NCBI RefSeq assembly: GCF_000422685.1
Contig: NZ_AUGN01000010.1
Span: 1-64,000, forward strand
Direction: 5' to 3'
Origin: Flavobacterium gelidilacus DSM 15343
GTDB lineage: Bacteria > Bacteroidota > Bacteroidia > Flavobacteriales > Flavobacteriaceae
Length of the DNA: 64,000 nucleotides
Part shown: piece after piece, positions 43,187 through 50,703 of the stretch
How the letters are laid out: every line of letters starts with the position of its first letter
Numbering within the stretch: the stretch's first letter is position 1
Position numbers and translations under genes: made by a program
The notes under the pieces: model-generated
Database searches by the model: none
What the model was told of the DNA's origin: nothing
What the model saw: only the letters and a program-made list of their open reading frames with translations

Positions 43187-43852
43187 TTACAAAAACCCTC
43201 TGTCTCTTGCTTCTCTAATTAAGTCTTCATCAGAACCTCCTTTGACTTTAAAAAGCTCTTTTAAGCTTAATTTTCTTTTTTCAATAGTACTTAGAGACAT
43301 AGAAGTGTACATAGGAATATTCTTTGTTTTAACTCCTCGAGAAATATGATATAAAATTTGTCTGTCTAGCTCGTCAATTGGGCTACTTTCTATAGAAACT
43401 GACTGACTGACATATTTAACGACTGTCTGGCTATAGTAATTATCTCCATGTAAAATTTTTTCAAAAGCATTTTTAAGTTCTTCAAATGTTAAATCGTTTT
43501 TTATTATTAAACCATTAGGATTGATGTTTTTAATAATGTTTAAAATCCTTAAAGAATCTGACAACATTGTTAACATTATAATTTTACACTGAGGTTGTTT
43601 GTTTTTAATTATTCTAGCTACATCTTCACCTGTTAATACATTTCTTTCTTCAAATGCAGGCATACTGACATCTAAAAAAGCCAAATCTATAAGAGGAGTA
43701 TCGCTACTGTTTAATGTTTCATATGCTTCTTTGCAGTTACTTGCTTTTAATACAGTAATTTCATATTCATTCTCATAGGTTTTTATTGTATTATTATATG
43801 CTTCAATGATAAAGGGATGATCATCGGCCATAAATACAGTTAGTTTTTTCAT
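43187..43852 (-). CDS. Response regulator, REC plus LuxR-type HTH (NarL/FixJ family)
   Basis: The 221-residue protein has an N-terminal receiver with acidic pair D10-D11 (MADDHPF), phospho-acceptor D61 (LAFLDVSMP) and a C-terminal Lys in LIIKND. The C-terminal HTH (about residues 150-215) contains DRQILYHISRGVKTKNIP and LSTIEKRKLSLKELF. It is encoded three bases after the sensor kinase stop and is certainly its partner. Known members of this arrangement control transcription after phosphorylation. Likely targets are the peptide genes or others carrying the palindromes noted nearby, but this is inference. Confidence 0.93.
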   Translation of the reverse strand: MKKLTVFMADDHPFIIEAYNNTIKTYENEYEITVLKASNCKEAYETLNSSDTPLIDLAFLDVSMPAFEERNVLTGEDVARIIKNKQPQCKIIMLTMLSDSLRILNIIKNINPNGLIIKNDLTFEELKNAFEKILHGDNYYSQTVVKYVSQSVSIESSPIDELDRQILYHISRGVKTKNIPMYTSMSLSTIEKRKLSLKELFKVKGGSDEDLIREARDRGFL

Positions 43853-43855
43853 AAT

Positions 43856-45880
43856 TTAAAATTCTTTGTTGGGGTTTAGTTCTAGTATTATTTGTGTTGT
43901 TGTGCCTTTTTTAATTTCTGAATCGATGGTGTAAACTGCATTTATAAGATTTGCTCTTTCTCTCATGTTCTTAATGCCTATACCTTTAGATGCTTTTTTG
44001 AGATTAAAACCTTTTCCATCATCTAAGATACTAATTTTCAAATTGTTATTCTCATGAAAAAAGGAAAAAATAACTGATTTAGCATTTGCGTATTTATAAA
44101 TATTGTGAAAAGTCTCTTGAAATATTCTATATAAATTGATTTTTTCTTCAGCTGAAAGTCTATCCCAAGGGACTTTTTTATTATAAGTATAGTCAATAGT
44201 GACTTTTAGAAGCTTTTCTTCTTCTTCAACTAGTCTGTCAATCATTAGTTGATAATTATTAATGATATGTCGTTTTTCGTCATTTAATTCGTGGGAAATT
44301 TGTCTAATTTGTTTTTCTACCTGAATTATTTCTTGAATATATTTTGCTTTGTCATTTTTTATTTGTTCTGGTTCTTGATCATTTAAGAAATCAAGGTTCA
44401 TTCTAGCTCCAAATAACTTTCCTAAAATACCATCATGTAATTCTTGAGAAATTCTTTTTTGTTCTTGGGCTTTAACATAGTCCATTTGAGATTGTTGATT
44501 AATCATCAAGCTATATACTTCTTCATTTGATTTTTGTTGCTCTTGAACCAAAATAAACTCTCGTTGTTTTTGTTTTTGCCACCTATAGATATAAAACATA
44601 GACAACAACAAAGCAACAATTACAAAATAATAAATCAATTGTTTATTTCGCTCAGCTAGTAATAGATTTTCATTATTTAATTCATCTACCCTATATTCAA
44701 TACGGGCAAAAGTATTTTGCACTTTTTTATCTACAGCAGCAATACTATCAGATAGTTTAATATATTCGGTAGAATAGTCTTTTGCTTTTTCAGGAAAAAC
44801 ATAAGTAAGCTGCTTTAATGCTATTAGTTTATCTCTATAAGTTTTCTCTTTTATGGATATATTATAAGCATTCATAGCTAATTCTTGAGCTTTTTTAATA
44901 TCATCTTGAGCTTCATAATATTCAGATAACTGAACTAATGGCTGAATTGGAGAAAGATTTAATTGATCATAACCTTCGAGCACTTCTTCATATTCCTTTT
45001 CAAAATTTTGAGTGTTTCCTAGTTTAAATTTTGAATAAGCTATGTTTTGTTTTGTATATAAAAAAACTTGATAATTATTATCTTTTAAATTATCGTCTAA
45101 TAAAATTTTAGTATAATATTCTAGTGCTTTTTTATAATCACGCTTGTTCAGAAAAGAATATGCAATATTATTGTACGCAATTTGAACTGGCATTTTTTTT
45201 GCATCTATATCTTGTGCATTTTTTATAGATAAATTTAAAAAGTAAAAAGCTTCGTCATATTCTTTCAACTCAATTTTACATAAACCTAACAATGTATATG
45301 AAACATTTAAAAGCGTATAATTATTTTCTTTTTTTGTTATCGGTAAAGATTTGAACAAACTTGTTTCGCAGCCTAAAAAATCACCTTCCTTATATTTTAT
45401 TAAACTCTTTTTTAAGGTAATTTCATTTGCTTTTACAAAATTATTTTTAGAAATATAATACTTTTCAATTTTATCAAAAAAGATGAATGCACTATCAACT
45501 TTATTTGTTTTTAAGAAATAATTTCCAAGATTTTTATACGCATTTAATTTTCTTACCGTATCTTTTTTAGTGTCATATTCTTTTAAAGCTTTATCTAAAA
45601 TAAATCTATTTTGGTTTAATAAATTTAAATTATAAGTCTTTTTAATAATCGTGTCATAATTATTATATCTTATAGAGTCATTGGTTATCTTGCCATTTAA
45701 ATAATCAATTTTTTCAAATAAAAATATTTTTAAGGCGTCTGATTTAGCATTTTCAAGATCTGTGTATGTTACTTTTATGCTATCATTAATTAATTCATTG
45801 TTAGTATTAAAAGTTGCCTTATTATCACAGGACAAAAAAATAGTTAAAATAAAAAATAATATTAATTTAAATAATTTCAT
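43856..45880 (-). CDS. TPR-containing sensor histidine kinase (HisKA_3 type), lipoprotein-like N-terminus
   Basis: The 674-residue kinase begins with a lipoprotein-type signal (ILTIFLSC, Cys18). Residues about 45-400 are helical TPR repeats (for example KNLGNYFLKTNKVDSAFIFF and IAYSFLNKRDYKKALEYYTK). One membrane helix spans about 415-432. Inside the cell are a coiled linker, the H-box with H482 (ISQELHDGILG), and the ATPase with FHNIYKYANA (N-box), DDGKGF (620-625) and GIGIKNMRERA. The TPR domain would therefore face the periplasm; TPR domains often bind peptides. It is co-transcribed with the response regulator. A terminator lies directly before its start. Confidence 0.93.
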   Translation of the reverse strand: MKLFKLILFFILTIFLSCDNKATFNTNNELINDSIKVTYTDLENAKSDALKIFLFEKIDYLNGKITNDSIRYNNYDTIIKKTYNLNLLNQNRFILDKALKEYDTKKDTVRKLNAYKNLGNYFLKTNKVDSAFIFFDKIEKYYISKNNFVKANEITLKKSLIKYKEGDFLGCETSLFKSLPITKKENNYTLLNVSYTLLGLCKIELKEYDEAFYFLNLSIKNAQDIDAKKMPVQIAYNNIAYSFLNKRDYKKALEYYTKILLDDNLKDNNYQVFLYTKQNIAYSKFKLGNTQNFEKEYEEVLEGYDQLNLSPIQPLVQLSEYYEAQDDIKKAQELAMNAYNISIKEKTYRDKLIALKQLTYVFPEKAKDYSTEYIKLSDSIAAVDKKVQNTFARIEYRVDELNNENLLLAERNKQLIYYFVIVALLLSMFYIYRWQKQKQREFILVQEQQKSNEEVYSLMINQQSQMDYVKAQEQKRISQELHDGILGKLFGARMNLDFLNDQEPEQIKNDKAKYIQEIIQVEKQIRQISHELNDEKRHIINNYQLMIDRLVEEEEKLLKVTIDYTYNKKVPWDRLSAEEKINLYRIFQETFHNIYKYANAKSVIFSFFHENNNLKISILDDGKGFNLKKASKGIGIKNMRERANLINAVYTIDSEIKKGTTTQIILELNPNKEF

Positions 45881-45892
45881 AGATGCTAAAAT

Positions 45893-45932
45893 AAAAAAAA
45901 GTCTTTAATTTTCATTAAAGACTTTTTTTTTA
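45893..45932. terminator. Bidirectional terminator between the peptide genes and the sensor kinase
   Basis: GTCTTTAAT and ATTAAAGAC pair around a four-base loop, flanked by eight A and eight T. On the minus strand it lies 15 bases after the end of peptide gene 1 and 12 bases before the kinase start. Kinase transcription from the peptide promoter would need read-through. Confidence 0.88.
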
Positions 45933-45947
45933 TATATTTAATTTTTA

Positions 45948-46091
45948 TTAAAAATCAATAACTACTCCGCCTGGTTCTTGCATTTGAGTAGAATTAGTAT
46001 CTCCAGCGATTTGATCATCACCATTGTTGTTGTAAGAAGTTAGTACTACTGTAAATAGAACTATAGCTAAAGTTGCAATAAATTTTTTCAT
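45948..46091 (-). CDS. Exported 47-residue peptide, tandem copy 1
   Basis: An open frame of 47 codons runs from ATG 46091 to TAA 45948. It has a Sec-type start (two Lys, then hydrophobic IATLAIVLFTVVLTSY) and no lipobox Cys. An Asn-rich turn and the acidic stretch GDDQIAGDT follow, then the tail NSTQMQEPGGVVIDF. A second copy lies 63 bases upstream with one amino-acid change. Nine bases differ between the copies and eight changes are silent; the first 22 codons are identical. That pattern shows the frame is translated and kept. It precedes a TPR sensor kinase, so a signal or ligand peptide is proposed. A small membrane toxin is the alternative. Confidence 0.85.
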   Translation of the reverse strand: MKKFIATLAIVLFTVVLTSYNNNGDDQIAGDTNSTQMQEPGGVVIDF

Positions 46092-46154
46092 AATGAATAA
46101 GGTTTTGTTTTTTGGTTTGGTTTTGTTTTAAATTTTCTTGGTAATTAATGTTTA

Positions 46155-46298
46155 TTAAAAATCAATGACAACTCCACCTGGCTCTTGCATTTGAGTTGAA
46201 TTAGTGTCTCCAGCAATTTGATCGTCACCACTGTTGTTGTAAGAAGTTAGTACTACTGTAAATAGAACTATAGCTAAAGTTGCAATAAATTTTTTCAT
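46155..46298 (-). CDS. Exported 47-residue peptide, tandem copy 2
   Basis: This is the upstream copy of the peptide gene, from ATG 46298 to TAA 46155. It differs from copy 1 only by Ser instead of Asn at residue 23. The tail NSTQMQEPGGVVIDF and the signal segment are unchanged. The leaders also share AACCAAAAAACAAA, so the duplicated unit (offset 207 bases) includes untranslated sequence. The mature part carries several acidic residues and few basic ones. No export or processing gene lies next to it, so the Sec pathway alone would release it to the periplasm. Confidence 0.85.
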   Translation of the reverse strand: MKKFIATLAIVLFTVVLTSYNNSGDDQIAGDTNSTQMQEPGGVVIDF

Positions 46299-46705
46299 AA
46301 TAAATTAAGATTAAAGTTTAAATTTTAATATTTGTTTTTTGGTTCATTAAAAGTACTCTCCTCAGATAAATTTGAATAATTATAAAATTGGTCATATTTG
46401 TTTTTAAGGCAAATCTTTGTGCATTAAATAAGAAAAAGGGTACATTTATTCTTTATAACAATAAATTTAATACTAATTATTAGCTAATCAATACTTTTTT
46501 TTTCGGTTTTTTCTTACTTTAAAAGTTTGTAAACGTCATTTTTTGTATTTTAACGAAAAAAGCTGTTGTTCTTTATTCTTTTTTGGAAGATTAAAATACT
46601 TGTTTAAAGAAAATATGATTATAATTTTTTTTAAAGAAGATAAATTTTAAAATTTTATTTATTATCAAAAGTTCTAAATAATAAATTATCTTTTTTACAT
46701 AAATC

Positions 46706-46740
46706 AAAAAGGCTACCTGAATAGTACAAGCAGCCTTTTT
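46706..46740 (-). terminator. Terminator downstream of the LytTR regulator gene
   Basis: AAAAAGGCT and AGCCTTTTT form a 9-bp stem with a 17-base, partly pairing loop. On the minus strand it lies 200 bases after the LytTR stop. Confidence 0.7.
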
Positions 46741-46858
46741 AAGACATATATAAATATTAATAAAAACTAATCGGTAAGAACGTAGCTCAATCAAGAATAG
46801 GCATAAGATTGCTTATTTTAATAGAACAATGTAAAAATAGATAAGTTTTTAGGAATAA

Positions 46859-46908
46859 ATGTAAGTGGTCATCACGTATTTGTACTATAGCTACAAACGG
46901 AAGTTAAC
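46859..46908 (-). repeat. Conserved non-coding element, copy B
   Basis: On the minus strand the blocks are GTTAACTTCCGTTTG (46908-46894), CAAATAC (46882-46876) and CACTTACAT (46867-46859). They correspond to copy A at 12/15, 7/7 and 8/9 positions. Spacers are 11 and 8 bases, against 3 and 7 in copy A. Confidence 0.5.
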
Positions 46909-46938
46909 TACCCCTTTTGAATTGTATTATTAAACTAT

Positions 46939-47931
46939 CTAATCGTCTTTGGACTCATTGGAAGCATATAATTCAATAATAGCATTAATATTATCTTTAT
47001 AAGATTTAGAAAAAGGTAGTTTTATCTTTCCTTTGTTCAAATAACAGTCTGAATTGCCTAAATGTATTCTAGAAACAAATTTTATGTTAATAATGTGACT
47101 GTTATGAATTCGCATAAAATCATTTGGTAATGAGCTTTCAAAATATTTTAAGGTTTTAAAAGCAGTAACACTATCTCCAGTATCTAACATAATATCAGTT
47201 GAATTGTTATCAGCTTTTAAATAAACAATGTCATCAAATTCTATAAACCTATAATCGCCATACGACTTTACGCAAAGTATATTATTTTTTTGTTCAACGA
47301 CTTGTTCTGTTTGCACAGTAACAGTATTTGATTCAAAACTCTGCTTTACAATTTCTATTAATTCATTCTTTATTTCTTCCGTATCAAATTGAAAATCAAC
47401 TTTAGTTATTTGCTTTTCAACACCATTAGATTTAAAATCGTATTTATTTTCTATTTCTGGTTTTGAATGATTTTGATTTTCATAAAAATGACTTAGAACA
47501 GGCTGTTTTTCTTCAATTTGACTTGCTTTGGATTCCTTTAAAAATAATGAAAACCCATTTTCTTTTTTAAATTTTAATATTATTTTTATAATATCAATTT
47601 TCTTAAAAGGCTTTAAAATAAAATCATAAACATCATATTTCATTGCTTCATAAGCAACTTCCTTAGTGTTTGAAACCACAACTATTTTTGGCAAAACTAC
47701 CATATACTTGTATAACTCATTTACTAAAGAAAAATTACTTTCAGTTGAAGAGTCGGCAAGGTTTGTTCCTAAAAAAACTACATCTGGTGTTTCTTCTAAA
47801 ATTAGATTCAATCCATCAGCTGCATTATTTACATAACCAGAGAAATTAAAATCTCCTAAATCAGAAACATGACTTTGCAAAAGCTTGCTACTTTGATAGT
47901 CACTGTCAATTATTATATATTTATATTTCAT
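46939..47931 (-). CDS. LytTR-family response regulator with a degenerate receiver (no phospho-acceptor Asp)
   Basis: The 330-residue protein has a receiver-like N-terminus (YIIIDSDYQ) with the Lys of the fold present (ILKPFKK, K107), but the phospho-acceptor position reads VVFLGTNLA: G55 stands where Asp is expected. A long polar linker (about 125-215) follows. The C-terminal LytTR DNA-binding domain contains FIEFDDIVYLKADNNSTDI and FMRIHNSHIINIKFV. Such pseudo-receivers usually work without phosphorylation, through dimerisation or ligand binding. It lies upstream of the peptide-kinase genes in the same orientation and could regulate them through the non-coding region; this is inferred from position. 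Confidence 0.9.
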   Translation of the reverse strand: MKYKYIIIDSDYQSSKLLQSHVSDLGDFNFSGYVNNAADGLNLILEETPDVVFLGTNLADSSTESNFSLVNELYKYMVVLPKIVVVSNTKEVAYEAMKYDVYDFILKPFKKIDIIKIILKFKKENGFSLFLKESKASQIEEKQPVLSHFYENQNHSKPEIENKYDFKSNGVEKQITKVDFQFDTEEIKNELIEIVKQSFESNTVTVQTEQVVEQKNNILCVKSYGDYRFIEFDDIVYLKADNNSTDIMLDTGDSVTAFKTLKYFESSLPNDFMRIHNSHIINIKFVSRIHLGNSDCYLNKGKIKLPFSKSYKDNINAIIELYASNESKDD

Positions 47932-48282
47932 ATGTCTAATGCCAATAACCTTAATGATTATTTAGAAATAGTAGTTTTAAGGGTAAAATTGATGATTTTA
48001 CTGATAACAATATTAGTTAATTTTCATTTAAAAAAGGTAAAACCGTAATTCTCTTTTTTAAACAAAAAATGTTAACAAGTGACAAATTGTGTTAATAAAC
48101 TGTCCATTTACATCAAAACAAGGTCAAATCACACAAACAATTTAATTTTATATTTTTTTAGTTTTGTCTCTTTTGATTCTTTTACATGACATATACCGAC
48201 AAAAGGAGTTTTAAACACCATAATATGCTTAAAATTACAAAAAAAGGAACAAAAGCTGTTTAAAAAAGCTGTTTTGTTAATA
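47932..48282. other. Intergenic region upstream of the LytTR regulator
   Basis: About 350 AT-rich bases without a credible gene. A TTAACA-N12-TGTTAA inverted repeat (48072-48095) might be an operator. No exact -7 element was found on the minus strand. Confidence 0.4.
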
Positions 48283-48316
48283 AATAAAAAAAAGACCCGC
48301 TAAATAGCGAGTCTTA
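48283..48316 (-). terminator. Terminator of glyS (minus strand)
   Basis: AAGAC-C-CGCT and AGCG-A-GTCTT pair with one mismatch around AAAT. On the minus strand a T-run follows. It lies 22 bases after the glyS stop. Confidence 0.85.
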
Positions 48317-48338
48317 CAAAATATAGTAAGCACAAAAG

Positions 48339-49880
48339 TTACATTTTCATTAGCCAATTACGAATTGAAACCTCATCTGCAATGATTTGTCTTAAATCTG
48401 TAATAGTAACTCGCTCTTGTTTCATGGTATCTCTATGTCTAATAGTTACGGTTCTATCTTCTAAGGTTTGATGATCGACTGTAATACAAAAAGGTGTTCC
48501 AAGTGCATCTTGACGACGGTAACGTCTTCCAACAGCATCTTTTTCATCATAAGTAACATTGAAATCCCATTTAAGTTCTTCAATGATATCTTTTGCGATT
48601 TCTGGTAAACCATCTTTCTTAACTAAAGGCAAAATAGCTGCTTTTGTTGGCGCTAAAACTGAAGGTAAGCGTAAGACAGTTCTAGTTGAACCGTCTTCTA
48701 ACGTTTCCTCTTGCAAAGCTTGTGAAAAAACCGCTAAAAACATTCTATCTAGCCCAACAGAAGTTTCAACCACATAAGGAACATAATTTGAATTTGTCTC
48801 ATTATCAAAAAACTGTAATTTTTTTCCAGAAAATTGTTCATGTGCTTTCAAGTCGAAATCGGTTCTTGAATGAATTCCTTCTAATTCTTTAAATCCAAAT
48901 GGAAAGTTGAATTCAATATCAGCGGCAGCATTTGCATAATGAGCTAATTTTTCATGATCATGAAAACGATAATTCTCTTTTCCTAAACCCAATGATAAAT
49001 GCCATTTTAATCGAGTTTCTTTCCAAAAGTCATAATAGATCATTTCTTCACCTGGCTTTACAAAAAATTGCATTTCCATTTGTTCAAATTCACGCATTCT
49101 AAAGATGAATTGTCTTGCAACTATTTCATTTCTGAAAGCTTTACCAGTTTGAGCAATTCCAAAAGGAATTTTCATTCTACCTGTTTTTTGTACATTTGAG
49201 AAATTCACAAAAATACCTTGAGCTGTTTCTGGACGTAAATATAAATCCATAGCTGTATCAGCAGAGGCTCCAATTTTTGTCGCAAACATTAAGTTAAACT
49301 GACGAACTTCTGTCCAGTTTTTAGACCCTGAATCCGGACAAGCAATTCCTAATTCTTCAATTAATGATTTTACATCAGCTAAATCTTCTTTTTCAAGAGA
49401 ACGCGCTAAACGTTGTAAAATCGTATTTTTTTGTTCTAAATATCCTTTAACTCTTTCGTTTGTAGTTACAAATTCCTCTTCGTTAAAAGCATCTCCAAAA
49501 CGAGTTCTTGCTTTTTCTATTTCTTTTTGTGCTTTGATGTTGATTTTTTCAGCATAATCTTCAATTAAAACATCTGCACGATATCTTTTTTTAGAATCTT
49601 TGTTGTCAATTAATGGGTCTGAAAACGCGTCAACGTGACCAGAAGCTTTCCATGTTGTTGGATGCATAAATATTGAAGAATCTAATCCCACAATATTTTC
49701 ATGCATTTGCACCATGGCTTTCCACCAATATTCTCTAATATTCTTTTTTAATTCTACACCGTTTTGAGCGTAATCATAAACTGCACTCAAACCATCATAT
49801 ATTTCGCTTGACGGAAAAATAAATCCGTATTCTTTTGCGTGCGAAACTACGTTTTTAAATAAATCTTCTTGTTTTGCCAT
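48339..49880 (-). CDS. glyS: Glycine-tRNA ligase (dimeric type)
   Basis: GlyRS charges tRNA-Gly. The 513-residue class II enzyme is the dimeric, single-chain form. Motif 2 is seen in GKAFRNEIVARQFIFRMREFE and motif 3 near ETSVGLDRMFLAVF. The N-terminal GFIFPSSEIYDGLSAVYDY and the C-terminal anticodon-binding domain (VRRYRRQDALGTPFCITVDH-type segment) are typical. A TACTTTTG element ends seven bases before the start, so the leader is very short. The gene has its own terminator. Confidence 0.96.
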   Translation of the reverse strand: MAKQEDLFKNVVSHAKEYGFIFPSSEIYDGLSAVYDYAQNGVELKKNIREYWWKAMVQMHENIVGLDSSIFMHPTTWKASGHVDAFSDPLIDNKDSKKRYRADVLIEDYAEKINIKAQKEIEKARTRFGDAFNEEEFVTTNERVKGYLEQKNTILQRLARSLEKEDLADVKSLIEELGIACPDSGSKNWTEVRQFNLMFATKIGASADTAMDLYLRPETAQGIFVNFSNVQKTGRMKIPFGIAQTGKAFRNEIVARQFIFRMREFEQMEMQFFVKPGEEMIYYDFWKETRLKWHLSLGLGKENYRFHDHEKLAHYANAAADIEFNFPFGFKELEGIHSRTDFDLKAHEQFSGKKLQFFDNETNSNYVPYVVETSVGLDRMFLAVFSQALQEETLEDGSTRTVLRLPSVLAPTKAAILPLVKKDGLPEIAKDIIEELKWDFNVTYDEKDAVGRRYRRQDALGTPFCITVDHQTLEDRTVTIRHRDTMKQERVTITDLRQIIADEVSIRNWLMKM

Positions 49881-49887
49881 AATGATG

Positions 49888-49895
49888 CAAAAGTA
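49888..49895 (-). promoter_or_regulatory. -7 element (TACTTTTG) seven bases before glyS
   Basis: On the minus strand it matches TAnnTTTG. Only seven bases separate it from ATG 49880, so the mRNA should have almost no leader. Confidence 0.45.
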
Positions 49896-49952
49896 AAAAA
49901 ATTATATAAGAATATTAAAGAAGATTATTTATCTTTAATTTAAATTTTTTCA

Positions 49953-50633
49953 ATGGTAAAAGCTTTAATCAATTTATTCTTTCCAAAACTATGCAATGGT
50001 TGCAACTGTTTGTTATTGAACAACGAATCTGTTATTTGCGTTAAATGCAGACATGGCATGCCTTACACTTATCATCATGTAATAGATAACAATGAAATTA
50101 TGAGTAAATTTTATGGTATTTTACCTGTTGAACAAGCTACAGCCATGTTGTATTTTCATTCTAAAGGCATGGCACAAGAGTTAATTCACAATTTAAAATA
50201 CAGAAAGCAAGAGGAAATAGGCACAATTTTGGGTAGTATCTATGCACATGAACTTATCAATTCCGATAAAATTCCTAAAGTAGATTACATTATTCCAACA
50301 CCCATTCATAAAAAAAGATTACAAGAAAGAGGTTATAATCAAGTTACGACTTTTTGTGAGGCTTTGTCAAAAGAACTTCAAATACCAATTGAAAATGAAG
50401 TTTTATTTAGAATTAAACACACCAAAACACAAACTAAAAAATCCAAGAGTAAAAGAGCTGAGATGTTATCTAATAACTTTGAAATTAAGGTAAAAGACCA
50501 TCATGTAGGCAAGCATTATCTACTTATTGACGACGTTATTACCAGTGGAGCAACTATTGAAGCTTGCGCAAAAGCCTTGTTGGAAATTCCAGGTTCTAAA
50601 GTCAGTTTGTTGGCTATTGCTTACACACAATGA
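49953..50633 (+). CDS. comF: ComF family phosphoribosyltransferase-like protein
   Basis: ComF proteins accompany DNA uptake in naturally competent bacteria. The 226-residue protein has an N-terminal zinc ribbon (KLCNGCNCLL and VICVKCRHG, two CxxC pairs), a helical domain with YRKQEEIGTILG, and a phosphoribosyltransferase fold with IIPTPIHKKRLQERGYNQ and the PRPP loop LLIDDVITSGATI. It stands alone. The competence role is known for the family and not shown here. Confidence 0.93.
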   Translation: MVKALINLFFPKLCNGCNCLLLNNESVICVKCRHGMPYTYHHVIDNNEIMSKFYGILPVEQATAMLYFHSKGMAQELIHNLKYRKQEEIGTILGSIYAHELINSDKIPKVDYIIPTPIHKKRLQERGYNQVTTFCEALSKELQIPIENEVLFRIKHTKTQTKKSKSKRAEMLSNNFEIKVKDHHVGKHYLLIDDVITSGATIEACAKALLEIPGSKVSLLAIAYTQ

Positions 50634-50703
50634 TAAAAATTTCTAAAAAAAGTATGTAACCTTTAAATATAGTTGTTATTTTGTGGTTGAATTTTAAGAT
50701 GTT

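Larger units (their letters stand above)
46299..46938. other. 640-base non-coding stretch between peptide gene 2 and the LytTR regulator
   Basis: Very AT-rich, without a credible gene. It contains copy B of the conserved element (46859-46908), a hairpin terminator (46706-46740) and the presumed promoter of the peptide genes, of which I cannot point out a clean TAnnTTTG. A near-match TACTTTTA lies on the minus strand about 60 bases before peptide gene 2. A small RNA between copy B and the terminator (about 160 bases, minus strand) is possible. Confidence 0.5.

Noticed and set aside
43086..43349. Plus-strand frame of 87 residues overlapping the response regulator
   Set aside because: It is antisense to the regulator HTH coding region. 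Its composition follows from the opposite strand, and no upstream signals were found.
45948..46298. Type I toxin interpretation of the two small peptides
   Set aside because: Tandem hydrophobic peptides could be toxins, but the strongest amino-acid conservation covers an acidic, soluble tail and no antisense antitoxin RNA structure was seen. Kept only as an alternative.
46591..46794. Minus-strand frame of 67 residues between the LytTR and peptide genes
   Set aside because: It runs across a terminator hairpin and consists of AT-driven Ile/Lys/Phe runs; it shows no conserved segment.
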